Part shown: in pieces, positions 1 to 13,700 of the stretch | Layout of the letters: the number at the start of each line of letters is the position of its first letter | Numbering within the stretch: position 1 is the stretch's first letter | Assembly: GCF_022605725.1 (NCBI RefSeq) | Contig: NC_065546.1 | Span: forward strand, 42,776,227 to 42,840,226 | Reading direction: 5' to 3' | Source of the DNA: Anthonomus grandis grandis | Lineage: Eukaryota > Arthropoda > Insecta > Coleoptera > Curculionidae | DNA length: 64,000 bases | Notes under the pieces: model-generated | What the model was told of the DNA's origin: nothing | Seen by the model: only the letters and a program-made list of their open reading frames with translations | Databases searched by the model: none | Program-made: the position numbers and the translations under genes

Positions 1-1793
1 GGACTATGTAAATATGGATTTCAATGGACTTTTTATTTCTTTTTTAGTTTGAATCTTCACATGTGTATGTAAAAAAAAATGGAAAGACGAACGCCACAGG
101 TACAAATTATTTTTTTGTACATCAAAAAACGGCTTTTGATGCGTAAAACACATCTGCAAATTATAAAAAAAAATTATCTCCGTTGATAGCAAAGCTATTT
201 AAAAAAAAACTGTTTTTTTAAATTTTGAACACCCTGTAGATCCGAAAGTAAGATGCTTAGAACATAAATTCATATAATTTTTTTTCTTATTTTTTGTCGG
301 AAAATCACCCTGTAAAGTTTGTCGGTAGAGATACCTTTATTACAAATTCCATATCAACCATTATTTAACGATTAAAATAAAGTTTTTATACCTACTGGTT
401 TTCTATAACTAAAACTTCAACGTTTTCTCTTTTGCATCTTGTAAACGTCTTTAAATACTATACAAAATACCATACATAAACGTTTAATTTTTATAAAATA
501 ATAATTGTATATTATTAACATGTAATAAACCTTCTTGTTAAACGTGAATAACAAAAATGTAATATTGAATTTCTCAAAGGTATATCAGGCGGACATTTTA
601 TCCGATATCTATCGTTAATATTCGGCAATAAAGTACACCTGGTGTAAATCAAAAATTTACGTTTATTTATCTATCGCTTGGGTGGTCTACTATTAACATT
701 TTTTAAAATTAATCAATTATATCAGTTAATGTTTTTTTACGAAAGTACCCCTGTAAACATTAATAGAACTCAAAAAAAAATGTTTTCAGTTTTTCTTTTT
801 AATTTAAAATATTTTTTCTCTACGTATTCGTTGTCAATAAAAAAAAATATGTATTTTTAAAAAAGATTATATACCCTTTTACGTTTTTTACAATAATTGA
901 TTATTTAAATTTTATTTTATATTTTTTTAAGTTTAAAATAATATTTTCTCTATGTACTCCTTGTAAATATTAAATAAATTGAGGTATTTTTTAACAATGT
1001 CTCTGTCCTCTCTCGGCCTTCTACTGAACTGTAATTTTTTGTCAATTTTTTTAAAGCTTTAAATGATTTCTCTACAAGTTTTCCTATAAACCTTAAAAGA
1101 ATCTTTGGACTTTTTCTCAAATAACTGATTTTTTTAAAAAGTTAATTTAATAAACATAGTTAGGAAGTAAAGTGGAATAAAAATATTTTTTTTTAATAAT
1201 TTTGTTAATCAAGTGAATTCAATTCAATTAATTGGAAATCTCAATAAATTTAGATTTTATTATAAATTATTTAGATTTTATATATTGGCATAACTTAAAA
1301 AGATATTTTATTACTTTTTTTCACCCTAATATAAAGGAATCTCCGAGCACATATTCAAAGGTAGAAATGTTGTTATAAGTTAAGAATTTAGGTAGTTAGG
1401 GCAGACTCTTCAAATTAGAGGCAATTTACTCATTTAAGTTGAAGAGCCACCAAATTGAAATATTTGAAACTCATGTGACATCATAAAACGTGAAAACGTG
1501 GTTCCAAAACTCCGGTTAATCCAAATAATTATAATATAACCAGTTCATTACTTTATTTAAACGATAAAATACAAATTAAAACGTTTTAACGTGATTTATA
1601 TCCAGTATGGGCATATAATTAGTAACGCAATTAACTTGTATTTTATGCCCCCAGAAAATTTAATTACAAATTTCGAAACTATCATGTAATAACGCTCTAA
1701 CAATTTATAATAAATGGAATTAAATCGTCTGGTTTTATGGTAAAAATAAATAAATAAAATACCTTAAAAAGGCAATTTGTTTTTCTTTTACAG
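1..1793. other. AT-rich intron of Vmat, no gene seen
   Basis: This stretch lies upstream of the first visible Vmat exon and, because that exon opens with an acceptor in mid-codon, it is intron. It is very AT-rich with many homopolymer runs. I see no coding exon, RNA gene or complete transposon in it. The intron ends in a pyrimidine tract followed by CAG at 1791-1793. Confidence 0.6.
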
Positions 1794-4700
1794 TTTTACA
1801 ACTGCTGATGCTACAGCCTTCAGTGACCCACCAAGAAAGTGACCCGCCATCTTTGAAAGCCCTAATAATGGACCCGTATATTATGATTGCAGCTGGTAAA
1901 TAAATACATTCAAAAATTATTTTTTTCTAATTATGTGACAATATACAGGGTGTTTCACTAAGCGTGGATCGCGGCTATATCTCGAGAACTGTCAATCTCA
2001 CATCATTGGCATTTTTTTGACATTATAAAAGTAGCCAAGAGAAAATGCCAAAATTGATTTTTGGCCACTAGGAGGCGTATTTAAATTTTAGTTTTCTTCG
2101 ACAAATGTCAGCTTAAGTTAGCTTTTTTTAAACACAATTAGAAACCTTGAAATATCTTTCATCATTTTAGTCAAAGCCTTATTGGCGTACCGACCTTGAT
2201 ATAGTAGATGAAAGTGTAGTTGTTTAAATGGCTATAACTTTTAAGATTTATCTGATCAATTTGAGTTTGTTTAAAAGTGAAATATTGTATCGAGTAATAT
2301 GCGAAAGTTTTTAGCAAAATTGGTAGGCGTCGTTTGAATTAAGAACTGTTACTTTGATTTTTCCACAAAAATTTAAGGCAAGGTATAATTTTGATAGCCG
2401 AATCAATGTAAATTAAATTTAATAAAAAAAATGAGAACCGCAGTCGGCTATTTTCTTTACTTTTCGAGTTATTATCGAAACAAAAATTTATGACGCTTAA
2501 TACGAATATGTTACTTGGCCTTAATAATTATTGGGTTTCTTTTGTTTATTTTGCATCTCCCTTGGTAGGTTATCTAGTCATTGAACTAATCTAAATTATG
2601 TAAAAATAACAACATTTTTAAAAATTCTGAAATTTATAATAAAGAGATAATTTAATATAAACATCATAATCCTAAAAAACTAAAGCATGTTTAAAGGCCA
2701 ATAACCAAATAACAAAAGCAAAAACTTCAACAAAAAACAAACTTTATAAGTATTCAAAGTATCCATCGTTTTGTAAAATACCGTTTTCAATTTTTTCCCT
2801 TCAAACGGTAGCAGTTGTTTCAATTTTTGCTTGAGGAATGGATTTTAAAGCATTTTGAATCATACCTTCTCATCTAATTTTAAAGGTGTTTTTAAAAATA
2901 CATAAGGAACAGATGCCGTTACGACCTATTACCAGCTCCAGGTATTCGGCAACATCCAAACTTTGTAGGTTTTTGTTGAATATTATTAGACCACTGCAAG
3001 GGAACACGGAATCATTCGTCAAAAACTCAACCCACTTTGTCGAACTGCTTCAGGCCACCAACATTAGACCCGGTGACAGCCTAGTTAGCTTTGATATTGA
3101 GAGTCTGTAATATACGAATGTAATAAATAAAATGTAACCTACAGCCAGGGAGCAATGCCGGCGGTAGCATAGCTACTGGTAGGAGAAGAAAGTTCCCACG
3201 CAGCGTCTGATCCAGAGTGGACGGCTGCAAACAGCGTCTGTTCTCCATGTCAGGAGCGGCTCATATTCACATCTTCCAACCCGTTTAGCCAACGTGGAAG
3301 ATTATGGCTAAAAACCCCCGTAAACCATGATGGATTTTAAAACAAACGAAATAGTACCTCAGGTGGGTAGATCATCGCATGACAAATCCCACACCAGTAA
3401 CAAGGTCAGCCTCAAGGATTCTGGGGGAGGCAAAAATTCATCCCCTCCACTCTTAATACAGAACAAATTTAAACTTCACCTAGCCACCTATAATATTCGA
3501 ACAATGAGATCAACCGAACATCTGGAAGAATTAGAGGTGGAACTATCCCATATCAAATGGAACATCTTGGGCCCATGCGAAACCAGATTACCGGACGAAA
3601 AATGCATCACACTGAAATCAGGACACCTTTTGTATCGAAACAACAGAGAGGAAAATACACACATTGGCGGAACAGCGATAATGATTTATAAGAGTATAAA
3701 GCGGCTAGTTACTAAGATGAAATCCATATCGAATAGTATTGAAGATATCGAAAAGATATAGCGTCCAAATAATTCAAGTATATGCCCCTACAAGCTCTGC
3801 ACCCGATGATGAGATAGAGAGATTTTACGATGACATTTCACAAGCGCTGACAATAGAAACAGCACACTACAAAAACATTATTGGCGATTTCAATGCTTAA
3901 CTAGGAGTACCAGCGGAAAACGGAAATCAATATGTGGGTAAATTCGGACTGGGTTGTACCAACGAACGAGGAGAAAGACTGATCAATTATCTCCAAAAAG
4001 AAAGTATGTACTGTATGAACTCCTTCTTCAAAAAATCAGAAAAGAGACGTTGGACATGGAGAAGCCCGAACTCAAATACGAAAAACGAGATTGAATACGT
4101 ACTAACCAATAAAAAGCTTACTATAAAAGACGTTTCGGCCCTAAATCGCTTTGATACTGGTAGCGATCACAGGTTGGTAAGAGCTAAAATAGAAATAAAC
4201 GTGAACGAAATAAGCTAATCAAAATACAACCATTTCCCACATCAAAAACAATCCAGGAAAACCGCCAAAAATTCCAAGCTGAACTCAACAAGAAATTGTC
4301 TAATAAAGAAGCACTGAACAGCTTGAATATAAACGACCTAGAAAACAGAATAAGTACTGACATTAGAACGACAGCCAAAAAGATATGTGCCACTACCAAG
4401 AAAAATAATTCAAAAAATAAAAAAGGAAACTAGAGAACTCATGGCGAAGAGAAGAAACTTGGAGAAAGGGACTCATGATTACAACGAAATTAACAGATTG
4501 ATAAACAAGAAAACAGAGGAAAGATTTAAGGCAATACAACACAGAAATGATAACAACGACCATCGAAAACAACAAAAACATGAAAGTACTTAAAACACGT
4601 AACAATGATGGACGCCTCCAAATACATCAACTAAGGGACGCAAACGGAAACATCAAAGAGGACAGTAAAGATTTAATGGATATCGTGGAAAATTTCTACA

Positions 4701-7700
4701 GCACACTGTACACAGGAGACAACCCAGAACAAGCAATCGGAGTTGATGAAACGATTCTCAATGTAAGCTCCGAAGATCTTCCTGATATCACCAGAGAAGA
4801 AGTAGAACTAGCATTGTCTCAAATGAAAAACGGTAAAGCACCAGGGGAAGATGGAATTACAGCTGAAATGATAAAACTTGGGAGAAAAACTACTGTAGAA
4901 GCAATGACAATTCTTCTTAATAAATGTATGACAGAAGGCGTGATACCCCAAGCATGGCAAAAGGCCCAGGTGATTTTACAGTACAAAAAAGGAGATAGGT
5001 TGAGAATCGACAACTATCGACCTATTAGCTTACTCCCTCACCCGTACAAACTTCTGACAAAGATAGTAGGATAAAGAAATACTCTCGATACAAGCAGCTT
5101 CTCAAACACATATAGGAAAATGCGACAATCACCGTTAAAATCTCGGAAGAGATAGAAACAAACAAAATTCAAATAAGAGGAGTAAGACAGGGGAACACCA
5201 TCTTCCCAAAGCTGTTTACACTGGCACTCGAAGACGTTTTTAAAACTCTGGACTGGAACGAGAGAGGCATCAAAATCGACGGCAAACATCTGAGCCATTT
5301 ACGCTTTGCAGATGATATAGTACTCTTTAGCCAGAATATAATAGGATTACAGGAGTTGTTGGCAGAACTTCAAAGAGAATCGAAAAGAATAGGTTTAACC
5401 ATGAATTTAAATAAAACAAAAGTTATGTCACCTGACAATATTCAAGTACATATAGAAGACCGAATTATTGACGACGTCGAAGAATATGTATATTTGGGAC
5501 ATTGCATCAAATTGGGCAAAGAAAACCAAACTGCCGAAATAAACAGACGTGTTCGTTTGACATGGGCAGCCACGGGTAAACTGTCACACGTCTTGAGAAA
5601 TGAAACTATTCCAATTAATTTGAAAAGAAAGGTCTTCAATGCCTGCTTACTGCCCGTGATGACTTACAGAATGGAAACCATGACACTCACTGTTAAATCA
5701 GCTAACAAGCTTAGGACCACGCAAAGAGCCATAGAGCGGATGATGCTAGGAATAAGCCTAAGAGACCATATCACAAATGAGAGTATTAGACAAAGAACTA
5801 AAGTTGAAGACGTCACAACACGCATAGCCCACCTGAAATGGAGCTGGGTAGGACACGTCGCCCGACAGGACGACTTGAGATGGTCAAGACACATCGTTCA
5901 ATGGAGACCTCGCATACATAAACGCAGCGTTGGCAGACCACAGTTACGCTGGCTCGATGATGTCAAAAACAAAGTGGGCAACAGATGGCACCAACTGGCA
6001 CAGAACAAAGAAACATGGAAGAATATAGGGGAGACTTATGTCCAGGAGTGGACTGTGAAGGGTTGCTGAAAGAAGAAGAAGAAGAGTATACCAATGTGCC
6101 CATCGAGGAATCCATGAACATCATTAAGTAAAGGTTCCTATTCTCCCAATGGGGTCCCCACTATCTCCAGTCGTAGCCGACATTTACATAGAATGGTTTG
6201 AAGAGCACGCCATAAGAATAGCACATTCTAAACCCAAGATGTGGACAAGGACTTTCAACAAAATGGCATCCACTAAAGTTGATCAAAACAACAATCGAGA
6301 AAGCAGCGTTAAGAAAAAGAAGAGAAACACAAGAGCGAGAGGAATCTTCAGGATTTTTAACGATACCGTATATCAGGGTAACGTCAGAGAAAATCAAGAG
6401 AATCGCTAAGTTCAGCGTGAAAACGGCCTTTACGTCGAATACAATCATACGAGGTTTAGTGTCGAAGACCAAACCAGAAAACCTAATGTACACCAAGAAC
6501 AATATATATATTAAATACCATGTGAATGCGACAAATAAATATAAAAGTTTATCTTTACAATTCCATGTGAAAATAGTCTTTCAAACAATATGGTCCTAAT
6601 TTTATTAAAAGCTGTTTTAAAGAGTTTTTGTCTGAGATGGATTGAATATTGATTGTATTGGTTAGTTAACATTTACTCTTCTTTGCCTTATATGTATGGA
6701 ACATTCGTAATTCGAAATTTTTCCGGTGATTGAAAAATAAATGTGAATGATTACATTATATGAAATAAATATACAGTTAAAATGCCCTCATTTTTAAAAA
6801 CTCCTCTACAACATCTTATTATTATTCTCTCAGGTACAAATATGCTTTTTACCCCATGGCTGTCTCCCCAATATATATTATATTTTGTGAATATATTATT
6901 ATATTATAATTGTGCTACCAAAGACTTCGGCAACTGGCATTATGTTTATATGGCTGCCTGGAAGCTTTCGATTTGTTTGGTTTTGTACCTAGAATAATAA
7001 AATATGCCCTGCTACCAAAAAGGGTTTTTTGATGTTTAAATTTAATACAAATTTTGCACTATTATTTGTTCCAACAAATTCGCTATTATGACTGTGTCAT
7101 AATATTACAATCTTTAAATGAATAAATAAATATTTGATTTAATAATGGCATTTTTAGGTGCCATAATATTCGCCAATTTGGGGATAGCAATGCTGGAACC
7201 GTCGTTGCCCATATGGATGATGGACACGATGGGGGCCGAACGTTGGCAGCAGGGCGTCTCGTTCTTGCCCGCCAGCGTCTCTTACTTGATCGGCACGAAT
7301 TTGTTTGGTCCGCTGGGACATCGGATGGGCAGATGGTTGGCCGGCCTGCTCGGACTCATTATCATCGGGATTTGCTTAATGTGTGTAAGTATCTTTTTTT
7401 ATTTGAAATTTCGCGCCATATGTTACGCTTAGTTAGATGATTTTTAAGAATTCCCTAAATTTGTTCGTTTAACAGATTTCTTTTTAGCTTTCTCTAACGC
7501 CGCGCCCTACCCATACGTTCTACTTCCAATAACTGAAATGTCATTCTTTGTTCGTATTGGCGGGATGTTTAAATGAACATGTGAATGTGAATCAATTACA
7601 AACACAACCTAAGACATTTTTTAACACAACCTAAAATGAATTAAAAATGTCTTAATTTGAATAACATTCTTTAATTGTGATCATTCTGTCCTACATGGTT

Positions 7701-10700
7701 TCATAGTCAAAGCTTTGACTCCTTGCACAACTGCATGGTCAAACGAGATATCACACTTGTTATTTTGATATCCGTAGAGCGCAGAAATAAAAAAGAGTTT
7801 TGGGCTTTATTAAGTTTCTCTATTTGACAGATTCTTGTGAAATCTAACTGACTAATTTTAACATCTAAACTAACTAACTAAAACCAAGTAATTTTACACA
7901 CACCCTTTTAGTCATAATTTAATTTTTTCTATGCGTCAAAGAACGTTGCCACAAATTTGCTATTGAACATTATATATGGCGCTACACATATAAACAAGAC
8001 CCCTCCTCAATGGTAAATTTTCTTAAATACCACTAATCTACACAAAAATCGATAAACATATTGGAATAAATCACACTTAACTGACTTAACAAGAAAATCG
8101 TTAGATGAAGTCAGTGATAATGGTTTTGTGAAAAAATATGCAATTTCGATGGTATATACTTCAAAGACACAACCTTATCATTTACTTTATCTCCTGTGAA
8201 GTGATATCGAATATCAATGTGTTCATGTCTTTCATGAAATTCTATTTTTACAGTCCTTAACAGCAGATTGGTTGTTAAAAATAATTACGTTTAAGTCTTT
8301 ATCCAGAATCTGAAAATCAAACATCTAATTTCGAAGCCTACATGCTTCACTTATAGGTAATCTTAATTCTACATATTCTACTTTAGTAGAAAAAAGTTTC
8401 ACAGAAGCTTATTTCTTAGAGCCAGTTGACTCCAAGAAATAAGCTTTAAATAAGTGCAGCCAAAAGTTTTAAAGATATATCCTAAAGTGGACTTCCGGTC
8501 AGTCCTATCTCCTGCCCAGTCTGCATCAGCATACCCCTCAATTAAATTTTAAAAATCGTTCTTCTAAAAAACTTTACTAAGATTTTCAGTTTTCTATTTA
8601 TATCTTAGAACTCTTTTAATGGCTGGCAAAGCTATAAACTACCAGTTGACGAATATCTACTCAAATTACTTATAGAAATACATAGATCTGGTCTACAAGA
8701 TGCATACATCTTTTTCTGACATTTCATGTTTTAATTCAAAATAGTTAAAAATTGTTTCCATGGAAGTATTACATGCTTTCGAATTGTCCATTCCAAAAGC
8801 TTTTAATACTTTCTTAAGATACATGGTTGATAGTTATTTTATTTTCTTGTAGATCTTGAGTAATAAGCATGTTCAAAAAATTGTTTTATACCTCCCAATC
8901 TTTCACTTAGGAAATTTATTGACAGTGGCGCCATCAACTGGTCGGCCAGGAACTAAAATGTCACCTGCTTGTTTCGGTGGGAAGTTTGAATGATTCTTAT
9001 AATAAAATTACATTTTTTTTTAACTGCAGATTCCTTTGGCGACCAGCATGAATCACTTATTAATCCCGAACGCAGGTCTGGGATTCGCCATTGGAATGGT
9101 TGATTCATCCATGATGCCAGAACTGGGATACCTAGTCGATATTCGGCATTCTGCCGTATACGGGAGCGTGTACGCCATTGGAGATGTTGCGTTTTGCTTA
9201 GGATACGCTATTGGTAAGTAAATATCCATTTTCTTGAATATAATTTTTTCCTAGAGCCCATAAAAGTCCCAATAGAAAGTCTATAGTATCGTTTGTATAT
9301 ACCCCAGATATGCAATTTATTATTTAATGAATAGGCGGTGGTATTCGATCAGTCTCTGGTTTAGTTTACTATCGTATCATAGACAAATTGGAAATCGGCC
9401 GACGACTTTCATAGAAACCGCTTATGTAACCTGCGTAATTGTGTGGTGACATCAAGGTTTGTTATATTATGTTAAAGTCCCTATTTCGATTTTAAAGGAA
9501 ATTGACCCTGAAATTAAGGACGAAATCACAGTTTATTTAACAAGTAGTGACGACGACGATGACATTGACGAACCGATACCGATAATAAAAACCGAGACAG
9601 ACATTTTGCTCACAATGCCTCTGTCTACGTAGGAATTTTTCAATTTTGCAAGCAAAATTTTACCAAATGAGTTCGATGGTTCTGCCGATAAGCTGACGTC
9701 TTTTCTGGATGCGCTCACCCTTCTTAAGGCAAATGTTGAGACGCACGAAGTTAATGCCGTCGCTTACGTTAAAACCAGACTCATAGGTAGAGCTAGAAGT
9801 TTGGTAGGCAATAGCAACAGTCTTGACTTGATCCAGGCAAAGCTAAAGGATGGCAACAAGCCCGAAAGCTCACAATCAGTAACAGCCAAACTACTTAACT
9901 TGAAGCAGCGAAACGACTCAAAATACGCTACCGAAATAGAGGAACTATGTCAAAACCTGAAGACAGCATACGTTAGCGAGGGCGTACCGGAACAACTGGC
10001 AGAGACATATACCACCAACACGACCATCAAAGCTCTGGTCACAAACGCAACTTCCGAAAAAGCAAAGATAATAATGGAAGCTGGAAATTTCCAGACTGTG
10101 CAGGAAGCGTTGACAAAATTCGCCAGTGTGAGTACTGAAGCCACCACCAGTACGATATTCTACACACAAAGAAATAATTATCGGGGGGGACCTATAAGAA
10201 ATAATGTTCGCAGAAGGGGTACTGAAAGATTGTCAAACCGACCCGATAATAATTATTATAACAACCGCTACAATGGAAATACGCAGAACAGCAACTACAA
10301 TCAAAATGGGCGGCAAAATAACTACCTACAATGACCGTCAATATAATAACAATAAATATAATAACCAAAGAAGAGGCAACGATAACAACAGGCGATCAGC
10401 TCACCGAGGAGGACAAACAAATCGCTATATAAGGGCATATAAAACCGAGATCGGTCAGGAAAACCCACAGGAACCCCAAGAAGGTCCTTTGGGGCACTCC
10501 TAAAAATTTTTAATATGGACCTAACACTGTCTAACTTTGTATCCATCCAAACAGAGATGACAGGCTACCAGAATGTCACGTTACTGGTCGACACGGGAGC
10601 AGATATTTCACTGTTTAAAAGAAGAACGATAAATCCAGAAGAGATCGTGGACAGATCCAAGGTTAGCTAAACAAAGGGGGTGACAGAAGGGCTTACCAAC

Positions 10701-13700
10701 TCTATAGGAACTACAACAACCAATATTTATATAGACAACTACAGTATCAGTCATAGCTTTCATATCGTGGGTAACGATTTTCCGATACCGGCAGATGGAA
10801 TCTTGGGACGGGATTTTATCTCGAAATATCAATGTCGTCTAGACTATAGCAACTGGACTATGACAATAAAATCCAAAGAAGTATACGCTGCAGATTTTGT
10901 AAAAAATAAACTTGTGTTAGGAATTTTCGGATATTTTTGCACTAGACACAGATACATTAACTACAAATAATTTTTATAAGCAAAAGCTAAGACTACCAGA
11001 TGATACCCCTGTGTACATAAAAAACTACAGAACACCACATACCCAGATAGGCGAAATCAATTCCCAAGTAGACAAAATGTTAAAGAATAACATAATTGAG
11101 CCGTCTCAAGCAGAATACAATAGTCCAATACTGCTTGTCCCTAAAAAATCTAATGGCGAGAACAAATGGCGACTTGTAATTGACTACAGGCAAATCAACA
11201 GGAAACTTTGTGCTGATAAGTTTCCCATAGCGAGAATCGATGATATCTTGGATCAACTGGGAAGAGCCAAATGGTTCTCAACACTCGACTTAAAATCAGG
11301 ATTTGACCAGATCCCACTGGAAGAAAGCTCACGAGATATCACCACCTTCAGCACAAACACAGCTTCCTATCGCTTCACTCGTTTGCCATTTGGTCTTAAA
11401 GTCAGCCCAAACAGTTTCCAAAGGATGATGAGCATCGCTTTTTCCGGTATAACACCTGAAAAGGCTTTTCTCTACATGGACGACATAATTGTAATAGGAT
11501 GCTCAGTAGGCTATCACCTTCAAAATTTAAGAAACGGTTTTGACACTTATCGAAAATTCAATTTAAAACTAAATCCAACTAAATGTAAATTTTTCCAAAA
11601 CAACTGCTATTTCCTAGGTCACCAAATACGTGCCGACGGCATTTTGCCAGATGAGTCGAAATATGACGCAATTCTTAAGTACCCTACACCACAATCAGGT
11701 GATGACGTCAGAAGGTTTACCAGTTTTTGCAACTACTATCGACGGTTTATACAAAATTTCGCTCAAATAACGGAACCCTTAAGGAAGCTTACAAAAAAGA
11801 ATGCGCAGTTCCTATGGACTGAAGAATGCCAAAGGTCGTTCCAGTAACTGAAGCAAATGCTCATCTACCCACAAATCTTGAAATATCCAGATTTTGAGAA
11901 GCCCTTTATTCTTACAACGGACGCGTCAAAAGAAGCCTGCGGGGCAGTTCTTTCTCAAAACTCAAAGGGTCAAGATCTCCCAATAGCATACGCTTCACGA
12001 AGCTTCACTAAAGGCTAAATTAATAAATCCGTCATAGAAAAAGAACTATCTGCAATACATTGGAAAATTATCCATTTTCGACCCTACTTATATGGAAAAA
12101 CCTTTTAGTTAAATCTGACCACAGGCCGTTATTTTACCTATTCTCAATGAAAAATCCATCATCCAAACTTATGCGTATGAGATAGAAGAATATGATTTCG
12201 CAATAGAATACATTAAGGGAAGTGATAACGTGGTAGCAGAAGCATTATCAAGAATTACAATTGAGGATGTCAAAAACATGACGTCAGGCTGCCACAGAAT
12301 TTTAGCAATCACCAGGTCGATGACACAGAAAAAACAAGTAGTCCTAGCTGACAATGCAGAAACCTCGGCAAAAACTCATGCTACAACAATTCAAGAAAAT
12401 TGCAATAAAATAAAATTCGCAAATGACAATTACAATTTATTTAAAATCCCATCAGTAAAATTCACGCTTAAGCCAGATTATCTAAGGATAATTGTGGAAT
12501 AATGAGGGAAAAATAAAATCAGCGCTGAAAGCAAAATATGTTTCACCAATGGCAATTTTTCTTTAGGAAAAACATTGTCTCAGCTTCAAATTTTGGCTCG
12601 TGAAAAGAATTTGCAAAAATTAAAATTAAAAACAAATGATAAAATATTTAGCACGTGCTCATTAGACGATTTCAAATTAGTATGATGGAAGATTGTTTAG
12701 ACAACTTATGAAAGGAAATATTTTTATATGGTGACACCAAAACAATTAATGACGACAAAGAAAAACAAGGAGTTATAGAGAAATTCCACAATGACCTACT
12801 TTTCGGAGGCCAAATCACCCATAAGGAACCCATGATCATTGCACCAACTCCGCAACAGGCTTTCGACATAGTGTGCATAGACACAATTGGATCATTCACT
12901 AAGAGTAATAAAAACAATGTTTACGCTGTAACTATGTAGTGCGAGTTGACCAAATACCTCATAGTCGTACCAGTGCCAAATAAAGAGGCATCAACTGTAG
13001 CAAGAGCTATCATGGACAACTTTATTTTAGTTTTCGGCCCCATGAAAGAAATCCGAACGGATTTGGGTACCAAATACAAAAATGAAGTTATGGAGAAGTT
13101 GTCTAGCTTACTTAATATTAGCCACAAATTTTCTACCGCTTACCACCATCAAAGCATTGGGGGGTGCGAAAGAACTCATAGGGTATTAAATGAATACTTG
13201 CGATCATACGTTAATGAAACACGGACAGACCGGGACAGTTGTCTTAAATATTTTTCATTTTGTTATAATACAACACCAGGAGTTTTGCATAACTATACTC
13301 CTTTTGAGCTAGTTTTTGCAAAAAAACCCGGAAATTCCTAACGAACTGACAAATAAAATTGACCCGGTCGCCCATTGACGCTTACTACCAAGAAGTTCGA
13401 CAACGCATGCAATTTTCCTTACAACGAACTAGGGAATTTTTGGTCAAATCGAAAGAAAAACGCAAGTTTAAATATGATCAAACATCTCAAGGTCTCAATT
13501 TAAAGTCAGGTGACTTGATTATGATTAACAACGAAAATCACACAAAACTTGATCCTTGGTTCAAAGGTCCTTTTGTAGTAATAAGTATTGATCATGTAAA
13601 CTGTACAGTGAAAAGTGAAAACGGAAAAGAACTTAAAGTGCATAAAAACCGAGTGCAGAAGTACTGCCAAAGTGCCAAAAGTGATAATGAGTAGCTTTAA

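Noticed and set aside
4184..6502. Minus-strand ORFs opposite the RTE element
   Set aside because: Shadows of the plus-strand retrotransposon frames with hydrophobic antisense composition.
6782..6997. 71-codon hydrophobic ORF as a membrane protein
   Set aside because: AT-rich low-complexity translation within a Vmat intron, no splice or start context.
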